This document shows, one piece after another, positions 36,150 to 49,132 of a stretch of DNA of 64,000 nucleotides; position 1 is the first letter of the stretch; every line of letters begins with the position of its first letter. Both the position numbers and the translations under genes were made by a program. The notes beneath the pieces were generated by a model. The model searched no databases. It saw only the letters and a program-made list of their open reading frames with translations, and was not told where the DNA came from. This DNA is from Silene latifolia (lineage: Eukaryota > Streptophyta > Magnoliopsida > Caryophyllales > Caryophyllaceae): NCBI RefSeq assembly GCF_048544455.1, contig NC_133536.1, positions 193,257,325 to 193,321,324 of the forward strand. Reading direction: 5' to 3'.

Positions 36150-36912
36150 AAAGTGGGATGGGTATTTAAAGAGCTCGACATTTTTGAAGACGCAGGGGCA
36201 ATCCGTGCGGATTGGGCGCAATCCGTGCGGATTCTTCAGCTTCAAAATTTTTCAAAATCCCGCCTAGAGACGGGCGGATTCTGGGGAATCCGCTCGGATT
36301 CTTTGAGATGGGACGGGCGGATTCTTGTCAGGACGGACGGATTCCTATCCAGAGAATTTTCCTTGTTTTTCTTCAGCTTCAAGACGGGCGTCTTTGTCAA
36401 AAGACGGACGGATTCTGTGAGACGGGCGTCTTTCCAGGAATCCGCTCGGATTCTTCGACAGACAAGAAATTTGTAATTTCAGCACAGCCCAAGACGGGCG
36501 TCTTCTCAGCAGGACGCTCGGATGTCTTCAGACGGGCGGATTCTCAGGAATCCGCTCGGATCCTTGTCCTTTGTACCCGGATTCGCTTCATTCGCGCACA
36601 ATGCATTTCCCTTATCATTCTTTCTTTCTTTCTTTCAAATCTTGTGTTCTTCATTGTGTGGGCACTACTAAGGCATGAATACCCTAGGCAATTGCCATCC
36701 CCACACTAAGGTAAAACACTACACATCAATTTAAAATTGTTAATCCCTCCCTCACTTCTCTCTTTTCATGAAAATTATTTTGATCAAAGTAAATAAAATC
36801 CAAAAATGACAAAAATGCAATACAAAAAATGAAAAGTAAGTTAGGGAGTTAGAAATATTTACAAGTGGTGGTTTAGGGAGGACTCCACCAAACTCTCATT
36901 CTTGATGAGATG

Positions 36913-38166
36913 TCAAGGGGGCATGTTCAAGGTGTTGTTGATGTTGCTTAACACCTTGAAAAAGTAATCAAAAGCTTGTTCATTGTTGTGGTAGAGGTCC
37001 TCAATAGACCGTGGTCCTTGTTGTTGATCATGATCGATGGCATGCCCAATGTAGGGATTAAAGATCCCTTCAAATTCGTCGTCCCAAAGACCACAAACTT
37101 CATTGAGTTGATCATTGAAAATCTCTTGCTTAGATGGAGACAACTCTCCCAATTTCTTTTCTTGGCCAATGAGGCCATCATCTTCTTCCTTGGTTGATTT
37201 TGATGAGCTTTGCAAGCTCTCCTTGTCACGATTCACTTGCTCTTTGAATGGAGCATCTTCAATTTTCTTCCTCCATTGGAGTTCCGATTTCTTCCTTTCA
37301 TCTTTCCGGCTATAGTGGTCAATCATGAAACATGGCTCATGCAAACGAGGAGCTCTCATGGTCTTGTCAAGATTAAATGTTATGCTTTCATCTCCCACTT
37401 CTAGAGTGAGCTCTCCATGTTTCACATCAATCACCGCACCCGCGGTGTGTAGGAAAGGTCTTCCTAAGATGATTGGAATGTTGGAATCTTCCTCCATATC
37501 AACAATGACAAAGTCCACCGGGATGAAAAACTTCCCAATTCGCACGGGGACATCTTCCCATATCCCTAATGGTGTCTTCGTCGATCTATCGGCCATTTGA
37601 AGAGTGATATTGGTGCATTTAAGCTCTCCCATTCCCAACCTTTTACTTACCGAGTACGGCATGACACTCACACTAGCCCCTAGATCACATAAGGCTTTGT
37701 TGATCGTCGTGTCGCCAATGGTACACGGTATTGAGAAGCTTCCCGGATCCTTTAACTTTGGAGGTGAACTCCCTTGAAGTATTGCACTACTCACCTTAGT
37801 AAAGGCGATAGTCTCAAGTTTCCGGATCGACTTCTTCTTTGTGAGGATATCTTTCATGTACTTTGCATAGGCCGGAACGTGATTGATTAATTCCGTGAAA
37901 GGAATTGAGACTTCTAAATTCTTCACAATTTCCATGAACTTTCCAAGTTGATCATCAAATTTGGGCTTGGCTTGACGACTTGGAAAAGGAAGTCTAACCA
38001 CAATGGGCTCCTCCTCTTTGGCTTTGTCTTCATTTTTCTTTGAACTTCCTTCTTTCGATGATTCCCCTTCTTTGGGACCTTGCACCACAACTTCATTCTC
38101 ACTAGCTCTCACAACTTCTTTCTCAACTTGCTCCTTCGGTGCTTCATATCTTGTACCACTTCTCAA
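36913..38166 (-). pseudogene. Aspartic protease region of A2
   Basis: Same 417-residue reading frame as in A1 with only a few residue differences; it contains CDLGASVSVMPYS and ILGRPFLHTAGAVIDV. No reverse transcriptase follows. The frame looks whole. Confidence 0.75.
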
Positions 38167-39734
38167 GTGAATGGCACTAACCGTTTCATGTCTAGGGGAT
38201 TACCTTGAGGTGGTAATTGCCCCTTTTGCCTTTGTGAGTTTGAAGATGCTAGTTGGGTCAATTGTGTTTCCAACATCTTGGTGTGAGCTAGAATGTTGTT
38301 GATGGTGGTGTCTTTTGCTTGGCTATCCTTTTGCATTTGGGTGAAAAATTCTTGTTGATTCTTTTGCATTTGGAGGACCGCTTTTTGGACATCAAAACCT
38401 TGGTCATTGTGGTGATTGTATGGATTTTGATTTTGGTAACTTTGGTTTTGATTGAAAAAGGGTCTTTGATTTTGATTTCTCATGGGTGGTGGAGTGTATG
38501 TTGTTTGAGGGTTTTGAACATTTTGGCTCTTGTATGAGAGATTTGGATGGAACTTGGTATTTTCATTGTAAAAATTTGAATAAGGGGTACCACTTTTGTA
38601 AGCTTGGAAAGCATTAACTTGTTCGGTTGTTCCCCTACATTCACTTGAGTCATGACCCAAGGTTCCACAATTCTCACATATCCCGCTTGGGATTGATGAG
38701 GATGCCGTCATGGCATTGACATGATGCTTTGATGATTTTGAGTTTTCCTCAAGCCTAGCAATAGCTTGTTCAAACTTCAAGTTGATTGTGTCAATGTGAG
38801 CACTAAGTTGAGCACCCAATTGAGTAACGGTGTCCACTTCATACTTTCCTCCTCTAGTAGCCTTGCGAGGCCTACTATATTGTGAATTATGGACCGCCAT
38901 TTCCTCAATCTTGTTTCATGTTTGATTGTCATCAACTTCGGTGAACATTCCATTTGATCCCATATTGAGAATGTTCCTTGAATCTTCATATAAACCATTC
39001 CAAAATTGTTGCACTAAAAACCATTCGCTAAGTCCATGGTGAGGACATGAGCGACAAATACCCTTGAACCGCTCCCAAGCTTCATACAAAGATTCTTCAT
39101 CCCTTTGCTTAAAACCCGTAATTTGAGCTCTTAGCATATTGGTCTTTTCCGGTGGGTAGAATTTTTTGTAGAAAGCTAGAGCTAACTTCTTCCAAGAATC
39201 TATTCCAAGGGTGGCCTTATCAAGGCCCTTCAACCATTGCTTTGCGGTGCCGATTAACGAAAAAGGAAATAAGACCCATCTTATTTGGTCTTGAGTCACG
39301 CCCGTTTGAGAGATAGCTTCACAATAATCACAAAAGGTCTCCATATGAGAATGAAGGTCCTCACTAGGCATTCCCCCGAATTGGCTCCTCTCAACTAGTT
39401 GGATGAAGGCGGACTTGGCAATAAAATTACCGGTGAGATGTTGCGGGGTAGGAGTACCGTTTGGTAAATCCTCCTCGGTGGGTATAGAGTGTGACGAGAA
39501 TTTAGGCATTGTAGGTGGATTTTGTGTGGTATTGTTAAATGGGTTCTCTTCTCCTTCTATTGCGAAAGGATTGACAAACTCACTAGTGGGTTGAACAACT
39601 TCACCAACACCTCCCAAATTCCTCCTAACAAGTCTCCTATTATTCGTCAAGGTTCTTTCGATTTCACGGTCAAAAGGTAACAAATCTCTTTGTAACCTTC
39701 TAGACATGCAAAATATCAAACAACTAGAAAACAA
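38163..39734 (-). pseudogene. Gag of A2
   Basis: Same gag domain, CCHC knuckle and Gln/Asn-rich linker as in A1, continuing into the protease frame. About one break. Confidence 0.7.
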
Positions 39735-39846
39735 TTAGAACAAACCTTGAGGAGTTTTACTTCCCCAAAGTGAAAAAGACACAACTAATAACAATAAAAG
39801 AAATCTTAAATCAATTAAACACCGTCCCCGGCAACGGCGCCATTTT

Positions 39847-41606
39847 TGATCGGAGCCATTTGTTGTTCACAATTAAACATATGTGGTCGTTGGTCAATGG
39901 TCGATACAAAACACAATTTATACTTCACAAACAACTCTACAATTAGTAAAGAGGCAAGTAAAGGTCGGATCCCAAGGGACGGGTATTGAAATGAAGATTC
40001 TATTGTAACTAGTGGTGTCTAGGGGGTGTCACAAATTGGGTTGATGTAGAAGGTTACTAAACTAAAATAACAATAAAAATAAACTAGCAAGGTAAATAAA
40101 ATAAGGGGTGTAAACAATTGATTAAAAGCACTAGGGTGTCATGGGTTCATAGGGGATTCATGGGATATGATCATACAAACATGTTCTCAAATTATAAGCA
40201 AGCAATTATTGTTGTGATGGATCGAGTTGGGTTATATCTTACAATCCTAGGAAAGTTTGGGTCCCGGAGCCGAATCGATTAGATTGTACAACACCTACAA
40301 GTCGACTTAATCTTTCCTACTCAACACATGCATGGTCTAACAAGACTCGAGTTGGGTTATGTCTTACAAGTCAAGTTGAAAGGATAGAAGATGATAGTAA
40401 ATGCAAGGATTCATAGGCTTAGCATTTCATCAAATATAACATGTGCATGTATTAAGATCAAAACAAGCAAGAAAATAAGATATGAAAGCATATTAATTTA
40501 AGCATGAATCATTCCCCATGTTGGTTTCCTCTAATCACCCATTAAACCCTAGCTAAGAGACTACTCACTCATTATCATATTGATCATGCTAGAAAGGTTG
40601 TCAATCATACTAACATAATGAAACATGATGAATAAATGAAAGTAATTAGCAATAATTAAAAAGGGATTAAGAGATTATACCTACTAATGATTCCAATAAT
40701 AAAGATGCAAAGAATAATAGAAGAACTTGATGATTGATGGAAGGTTGTCAATCTCCCAATAAACCCAATAATCTTCTAATTACCCAAAATAAATGAAGAA
40801 CAAGAGAGAGATTCAAGAACTAGAACTTGGATTAAAACTTGATTAATACTTGATTACAATATTGAAGAGAGATTTGATTGATATTAACTACTCTAACTAT
40901 TGATAAGAAGAACATGCTCCTCTAATTAGACTAATGGGGTATTTATAGTGAAAATTAGGGAGGATGCATTAGGGTTAACTAAGGGCTAAACTAGTAATTA
41001 CACTTTTTAAGTTGAGCAAGGAGACTCCGGTATTGTCCGAGAGAAGGGAGTCTCAAATCGTGGCTTGAAGAACGAAAACGTCTTTGTCTTTGCAATCCGT
41101 GCGGATGGGAGTCGGGACGGCCGGATTGTGCTGGAGAATCCGAGCGGATTCTTGGTCAAGACGCTCGGATTGGTGAGGTGGAATCCGAGCGGATTCCCTT
41201 GAAGGACGCTCGGATTGTGCTTGGCGGACGGACGGATTGTGTACAATCCGTTCGGATTGTCTGGCAGCATCTTTTCTTCTTCTTTTCTTCCCTTTTCTTC
41301 ATGAATTCCTTGGGGATTCCCTTGGGGACTCAAGGATCCTTTTCTCAACAATGCTCTTCTATTATGCTATGTACAAAGGCCTTCTAGTCTTGTCTCTCCT
41401 TGATGCTTGGTCATTGAATACGATCAATTTAGCCTCGTTTTGCCATGAAAATGCAAGATTCTTACTCCTTTCCTACCAAGGGATCAAAATCTCAAAGAAT
41501 ATGCAAAACAAAGAACTAAAGATAAGAAATGACCCAAATAGGCACTAAAAAGCATGGAAACAATGGTAATTTGGGGGCTAAATATGCGCTAATTATGGTC
41601 ACATCA
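39847..41606 (-). mobile_element. LTR-A2, shared between two A internal regions
   Basis: 1760 bp, TGATCGGAGCC to GGTCACATCA, nearly identical to LTR-A1. On the left is a primer site (39825-39842), making it the 5' LTR of A2; on the right is the purine tract of A3, making it also the 3' LTR of A3. TATA is at 40940-40947 and the array at 41092-41260. Confidence 0.85.
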
Positions 41607-43556
41607 AATATCCCCAAACCGAACCTTTGCTCGCCCCGAGTAAAGAGGTGACAAAGACTAGGACCAATACTAACCTAACCTAATAATAATAGCCGATATG
41701 AGACAATTAGCGGGTCTCACTCCGCCCCTTCAACTCACAACAAGACAACCATGAGGTAGGATGCCTTCTTGCAAGGCAAGGTGGGTCTTGCCAAAATGGC
41801 GACACATCCAAACATTAAGCACACAAAAACACATAATGGATGCATCTACAAAAAGAATAGCCACTTTCCTCATCTAAGTGCCGGAAATTATCTACAAGGG
41901 AAGCAATTCAAGGGTACACAATCCTTCATAGATGCAATTTGTTCAAACTACTAAGCCTAGAAGGATACCAATAAATCACCTCCAAAAGGTGTCAAGCTAG
42001 GGTACCTTTGTCCTCAATCGTTAAATGCGTTTGTCAAGAGTAGACTCCCTATGGTGTTAGAAACACTGGAGGATCGCGGAATTCCCCCTCTTGCCTAGAC
42101 AAGAAGAAGGGTCGTCCCCTCTCTACCATGCACAAAAATGGATACGATGGAAAAGGGATCGATAGTAATTGAGTTTCATTTTGGGAGTTTGCTTTTGTTT
42201 TTGTTTTTCCCCCCAATTTCTTTGGCATTTGACATTTGAGAACACTTTCTTGCCATTTCTTTTTGATTTTTGGCATTTCAATACTTGACAACTTTTTGCA
42301 TTTTCTTTTGAACATTTTCAAAGTCACCCCAATTAGTAACGAGGGTGCCTTGTATTTGAAGCTTAGGAGTTCTATTTTTGCTCCTCTTTTCATTTGATGC
42401 ATTTTTGCAAACTTTTTCTTTTCTTTTCATTTCATTGAACTCAAATTGATTTCTTTTTGTGCCCATTCCCTTTTGTTGACAAAAATGTGGTAGAACATGG
42501 ATGAATGATAGAAGTATGCATGGTTTCAAGGGTCACCTTGGAATAAACGGTAGCCAAGGAGTTATCACACCACAAGGTACTCTTGACTCGGCCTTAAACC
42601 ATGGGTCAAAGGATACTAGCATGACACATCCTAGGGTGTTTTACAAGCATTCTAACAAGCAAAGTCTTAAGAATAAAAAGCATCTACTAAGGCCTATATA
42701 CACTTGTCAAGCTTCCCAAGTAGACGGTTTCACAAAATTTTTCTAACCATGCAAACTACATGCCATGATGCAACTAACATATAAACATCCTAATGCAAAT
42801 GATTCTACCAACTAATATGACATATATTCTAAATGCAATCCTAAGTTCACATTGTTTTACCGCATCAATCAAAATAAAGCCACATAGTCATTAACATAGA
42901 GAGGAAAAAGGAGATTGGAAAGATCATACCATGCGGTCTTCAATATCCTCATGTCTCGGATGTGGCGTAGTCGATCAAAGTGAACAAGGATGAAACAAAC
43001 ACAATATATACAATAATATATACACAAAGGAAATGAACTTGTTTTTGGTTTTTCAATTTTTATGATTTTTATGATTTTTGTGAAATTTTTCAATTTTTAT
43101 GGTTTTTTTGGATAAAAGTTAAGTGTTAGAATTCCCATCCCCACACTAATATGGGCATTGTCCTCAATGGCCAAAATGATGGAAATTATGCAAAATGATG
43201 CATGATTTCTATACTAAATGCAATTCTACACTAAGCTATACTACATGATGCATGTTTTTTTGTTATGACGGAGAGGATAATTTAGATTACCTCCCGTTGT
43301 GTATGCATTAACTTCCCCAAACCAAATAAGACACTATTGCTAATGTCAAAGCATGGGTATAGTTCATGCACACACTATGCTATGCATGAAGTAAGATTGT
43401 CATTTTGGATTTTCAAAAATGGGAACAATAAAGAACACCTCAATGGAACCGAGGTGTGAGTCCTTTGATGTTGCTAGGACTAAACCAACAATGATCAAAA
43501 TGAAATAAAGTACAAAGAGATATAGACAAACCATGGGAGAGTAGGAGTCTCCAAGG

Positions 43557-45151
43557 CTAGTCTTCCATCATGCTATCATCATCACCACTTCCCTCATGAG
43601 AAGTGGTCACATTGCCACTTTGCTTGGCACTTTCTTCATTGCTTTCTTCATCATCATCTTCACCATCTCCTTCTTCATCTCCACTTGCTTCTTCCTCAAT
43701 GTTATCATCAAATTCTTCACCATTTCCAACAACCTCATTGTCTTCCACCACGTCCCTAGATGCACCCTAAATAAGGCTTCTTTATCCGCCCAACTAGGCA
43801 AAGGACAAGATGGATCAAGGAGTCCTTGCCTAGCTAGATGTAAGAGGGGAGGATATTGAGCCAAATAAGCATTCTTCCGATCTTCATAAGCTTGCTTGTG
43901 CATGGCTTGCATAAGAAGAGTTACATAGTCTTTTCCAATTTCAATTCCTTGCGGTTTGAACTCTTCATATTCAAAGGGGTAAGGCGGTATGACAATGGAA
44001 GAGGAGGGAGTTTCATGATCACCCTTTTGTTGTTGAATGATGTACTCGGCTTCCTTGGATAGGGGAAGTAAATAGTTGGTCCGGTGGACACTAAGACGGC
44101 AAATCTTTGCGGGTAAGGTGAATGATCGAGCCTCACTAGTAAGCCACCCAAATTTGGTGTCAAGGGGATTGTGAGCAACCCACTTAAACTTGTTAATCAT
44201 GGTGGACATATCAATAAGATGGCCACCTTCCTTTGCCTTGTACTTGCTATCCTTATTGAAATTAGGATCAAAGTGCTTGGCTAGGACCGTGACAAGGCCG
44301 CCATTAACAATAACGGTTTGACCCTTCTTCCCACTATCTATATGGAGCCATCTATCAACCAATAGCCTCAAAGAATTGTAAGGCTTGGTATGAATTCTTC
44401 CAATATTCAAAGTTGATTCAAGGAGAATAAAATCGAGTCCCGTAAAATGATTGGTGTCTTTCCTAGCAATTATGGTATTTCCCACAACTTTGTGCCATAC
44501 TCTTATGCCCGGATGATGGACCAAAAGAGAACGACAAGCATGAAAATCTTCAAATTTCTTCCCGGAGATTGCCTCCCAAAGAGGCTCGGGGTCATACTTC
44601 CCATATTGCTTATAATATTTATGTTCATCGCTAAGACCCAAAATTTTACCCAATTCCGGAAAGGTAATGCGTCTACTAGTGTTAGCTAGACGAAACTCAA
44701 TATTTTCCCTATTCTCAACTTTTGTCACTTTTAAAGAACTTAAGAATTCCAAAACAAGGGAGGGGTATGTTACTTCCTTCATTTCAAACAATTTCTTCAA
44801 ACCCATGGCATTGAAAAAGACTCTTGTTTGTTCAAGAACACCTAACTTCTCTAAAGCATCTTGACATATGAATTTGGTGGATTGGATTTGTTTCATAGCA
44901 AACTTGACAAATGTATCTCTATGGGCATCGGAAATGAAAGTTACCTCCGGATAATGCAAGAGTTGGTTAATTACCGGAGTAGAAGGTGATGCTTCCATAG
45001 AAATTTGTTGTTGTTGTGGTTGCACTTCCAAGCTTGGTGTTGCTACCACCATTGCCATAGCTTTCTTTGTTTGTAGAGCTTTTTGCCTTTGAGAGAGAGC
45101 CTTTGCTTTTGGTGCCTTTGTTGCCTTTGTTGCTCCCTTTGTTCTTGCCAT
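43557..45151 (-). pseudogene. Second ORF of A3 (ATHILA ORF-1-like)
   Basis: The longest open version of the second ORF in the window: basic head, globular ATHILA ORF-1-like middle (ICQDALEKLGVLEQTRVFF, LRLLVDRWLHIDSGKKG, FTLPAKICRLSVHRTNYLL) and acidic tail. About one break, near the tail. Confidence 0.6.
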
Positions 45152-46194
45152 TTGATGAGCTAACCAAGTAAAGAGTCAAAAATCTTCAATTTGTAGAATG
45201 CCCAAATCGATTTGAAGGTGAAAGGCTTTGCCTTTATGAGAACAAAAATCGACTCAAAGGTGAAGATTTTGTGCTTGGTTTTGTTTGTTGATGAAGATGG
45301 AGTGATTAATTTGTTGTTTGAAGGATGGTTTGATTTGATTTTGGTGAGTTTTGATGAGGGTTTTTGTTTTTGAGATGGAGAGGATGAGGGTTTTGATGTT
45401 GAGGGTAGTGTTTATGAATGAATGAATGAATGAATGAAGGTGGGATGGGTATTTAAAGAGCTCGACATTTTTGAAGACGCAGGGGCAATCCGTGCGGATT
45501 GGGCGCAATCCGTGCGGATTCTTCAGCTTCAAAATTTTTCAAAATCCCGCCTAGAGACGGGCGGATTACGGGAATCCGCTCGGATTCTTTGAGATGGGAC
45601 GGGCGGATTCTTGTCGGGACGGACGGATTCCTATCCGAGAGAATTTTCCTTGTTTTTCTTGACTTCAAGACGGGCGTCTTTGTCAAAAGACGGACGGATT
45701 ACTCGTGAGACGGGCGTCTTTCCGGAATCCGCTCGGATTCTTCGACGACAAGAAATTTGTAATTTCAAAGACAGCCCAAGACGGCGTCTTCTCGCGGACG
45801 CTCGGATGTCTTCGAGACGGGCGGATTCTCGAGAATCCGCTCGGATCCTTGTCCTTTGTACCCGGATTCGCTTCATTCGCGCACAATGCATTTCCCTTAT
45901 CATTCTTTCTTTCTTTCAAATCTTGTGTTCTTCATTGTGGGGGCACTACTAAGGCATGAATAGCCTAGGCAATTGTCATCCCCACACTAAGGTAAAACAC
46001 TACACATCAATTTAAAATTGTTAATCCCTCCCTCACTTCTCTCTTTTCATGACAATTATTTTGATCAAAGTAAATAAAATCCAAAAATGACAAAAAATGC
46101 AATACAAAAATTGAAAAGTAAGTTAGGGAGTTAGAAATATTTACAAGTGGTGGTTTAGGGAGGACTCCACCAAACTCTCATTCTTGATGAGATG

Positions 46195-47394
46195 TCAAGG
46201 GGGCATGTTCAAGGTGTTGTTGATGTTGCTTAACACCTTGAAAAAGTAATCAAAAGCTTGTTCATTGTTGTGGTAGAGGTCCTCAATAGACCGTGGCCCT
46301 TGTTGTTGATCATGATCGATGGCATGCCCAATGTAGGGATTAAAGATCCCTTCAAATTCGTCGTCCCAAAGACCACAAACTTCATTGAGTTGATCATTGA
46401 AAATCTCTTGCTTAGATGGAGACAACTCTCCCAATTTCTTTTCTTGGCCAATGAGGCCATCATCTTCTTCCTTGGTTGATTTTGATGAGCTTTGCAAGCT
46501 CTCCTTGTCACGATTCACTTGCTCTTTGAATGGAGCATCTTCAATTTTCTTCCTCCATTGGAGTTCCGATTTCTTCCTTTCATCTTTCCGGCTATAGTGG
46601 TCAATCATGAAACATGGCTCATGCAAACGAGGAGCTCTCATGGTCTTGTCAAGATTAAATGTTATGCTTTCATCTCCCACTTCTAGAGTGAGCTCTCCAT
46701 GTTTCACATCAATCACCGCACCCGCGGTGTGTAGGAAAGGTCTTCCTAAGATGATTGGAATGTTGGAATCTTCCTCCATATCAACAATGACAAAGTCCAC
46801 CGGGATGAAAAACTTCCCAATTCGCACGGGGACATCTTCCCATATCCCTAATGGTGTCTTCGTCGATCTATCGGCCATTTGAAGAGTGATATTGGTGCAT
46901 TTAAGCTCTCCCATTCCCAACCTTTTACTTACCGAGTACGGCATGACACTCACACTAGCCCCTAGATCACATAAGGCTTTGTTGATCGTCGTGTCGCCAA
47001 TGGTACACGGTATTGAGAAGCTTCCCGGATCCTTTAACTTTGGAGGTGAACTCCCTTGAAGTATTGCACTACTCACCTTAGTAAAGGCGATAGTCTCAAG
47101 TTTCCGGATCGACTTCTTCTTTGTGAGGATATCTTTCATGTACTTTGCATAGGCCGGAACGTGATTGATTAATTCCGTGAAAGGAATTGAGACTTCTAAA
47201 TTCTTCACAATTTCCATGAACTTTCCAAGTTGATCATCAAATTTGGGCTTGGCTTGACGACTTGGAAAAGGAAGTCTAACCACAATGGGCTCCTCCTCTT
47301 TGGCTTTGTCTTCATTTTTCTTTGAACTTCCTTCTTTCGATGATTCCCCTTCTTTGGGACCTTGCACCACAACTTCATTCTCACTAGCTCTCAC
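46195..47394 (-). pseudogene. Aspartic protease region of A3
   Basis: Protease core as in A1 and A2 (CDLGASVSVMPYS, ILGRPFLHTAGAVIDV), directly following gag. No polymerase domain downstream. Confidence 0.75.
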
Positions 47395-47397
47395 AAC

Positions 47398-49018
47398 TTA
47401 TTTCTCAACTTGCTCCTTCGGTGCTTCATATCTTGTACCACTTCTCAAGTGAATGGCACTAACCGTTTCATGTCTAGGGGGATTACCTTGAGGTGGTAAT
47501 TGCCCCTTTTGCCTTTGTGAGTTTGAAGATGCTAGTTGGGTCAATTGTGTTTCCAACATCTTGGTGTGAGCTAGAATGTTGTTGATGGTGGTGTCTTTTG
47601 CTTGGCTATCCTTTTGCATTTGGGTGAAAAATTCTTGTTGATTCTTTTGCATTTGGAGGACCGCTTTTTGGACATCAAAACCTTGGTCATTGTGGTGATT
47701 GTATGGATTTTGATTTTGGTAACTTTGGTTTTGATTGAAAAAGGGTCTTTGATTTTGATTTCTCATGGGTGGTGGAGTGTATGTTGTTTGAGGGTTTTGA
47801 ACATTTTGGCTCTTGTATGAGAGATTTGGATGGAACTTGGTATTTTCATTGTAAAAATTTGAATAAGGGGTACCACTTTTGTAAGCTTGGAAAGCATTAA
47901 CTTGTTCGGTTGTTCCCCTACATTCACTTGAGTCATGACCCAAGGTTCCACAATTCTCACATATCCCGCTTGGGATTGATGAGGATGCCGTCATGGCATT
48001 GACATGATGCTTTGATGATTTTGAGTTTTCCTCAAGCCTAGCAATAGCTTGTTCAAACTTCAAGTTGATTGTGTCAATGTGAGCACTAAGTTGAGCACCC
48101 AATTGAGTAACGGTGTCCACTTCATACTTTCCTCCTCTAGTAGCCTTGCGAGGCCTACTATATTGTGAATTATGGACCGCCATTTCCTCAATCTTGTTTC
48201 ATGTTTGATTGTCATCAACTTCGGTGAACATTCCATTTGATCCCATATTGAGAATGTTCCTTGAATCTTCATATAAACCATTCCAAAGTTGTTGCACTAA
48301 AAACCATTCGCTAAGTCCATGGTGAGGACATGAGCGACAAATACCTTTGAACCGCTCCCAAGCTTCATACAAAGATTCTTCATCCCTTTGCTTAAAACCC
48401 GTAATTTGAGCTCTTAGCATATTGGTCTTTTCCTAGGTGGGTAGAATTTTTGTAGAAAGCTAGAGCTAACTTCTTCCAAGAATCTATTCCAAGGGTGGCC
48501 TTATCAAGGCCCTTCAACCATTGCTTTGCGGTGCCGATTAACGAAAAAGGAAATAAGACCCATCTTATTTGGTCTTGAGTCACGCCCGTTTGAGAGATAG
48601 CTTCACAATAATCACAAAAGGTTTCCATATGAGAATGAGGGTCCTCACTAGGCATTCCCCCGAATTGGCTCCTCTCAACTAGTTGGATGAAGGCGGACTT
48701 GGCAATAAAATTACCGGTGAGATGTTGCGGGGTAGGAGTACCGTTTGGTAAATCCTCCTCGGTGGGTATAGAGTGTGACGAGAATTTAGGCATTGTAGGT
48801 GGATTTTGTGTGGTATTGTTAAATGGGTTCTCTTCTCCTTCTATTGCGAAAGGATTGACAAACTCACTAGTGGGTTGAACAACTTCACCAACACCTCCCA
48901 AATTCCTCCTAACAAGTCTCCTATTATTCGTCAAGGTTCTTTCGATTTCACGGTCAAAAGGTAACAAATCTCTTTGTAACCTTCTAGACATGCAAAATAT
49001 CAAACAACTAGAAAACAA
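47398..49018 (-). pseudogene. Gag of A3
   Basis: Gag domain, CCHC knuckle (CENCGTLGHDSSEC) and Gln/Asn-rich linker as in A1. About two or three breaks. Confidence 0.7.
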
Positions 49019-49132
49019 TTAGAACAAACCTTGAGGAGTTTTACTTCCCAAGGTGAAAAAGACACAACTAATAACAATAAAAGAAATCTTAAATCAATTA
49101 AACACCGTCCCCAAACAACGGCGCCATTTTTT

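Larger units (their letters stand above)
36150..39846 (-). mobile_element. 5' part of internal A2 (module array, protease, gag, primer site)
   Basis: Normal-orientation family A sequence: TATA-like box (36163-36170), array (36199-36565), protease region (36913-38166), gag (38163-39734, about one break) and primer site (39825-39842). The second ORF and 3' end are missing in this orientation and are replaced by the inverted segment. Confidence 0.75.
41607..49132 (-). mobile_element. Internal region A3 (7.5 kb)
   Basis: This has all the parts of the A plan on the minus strand: primer site about 49108-49125, gag (47398-49018), protease (46195-47394), array (45486-45850), TATA-like box (45450-45457), second ORF (43557-45151), 3' untranslated part and purine tract. 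It is flanked by LTR-A2 and LTR-A3. A few breaks are present. RT and integrase are absent. Confidence 0.8.
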
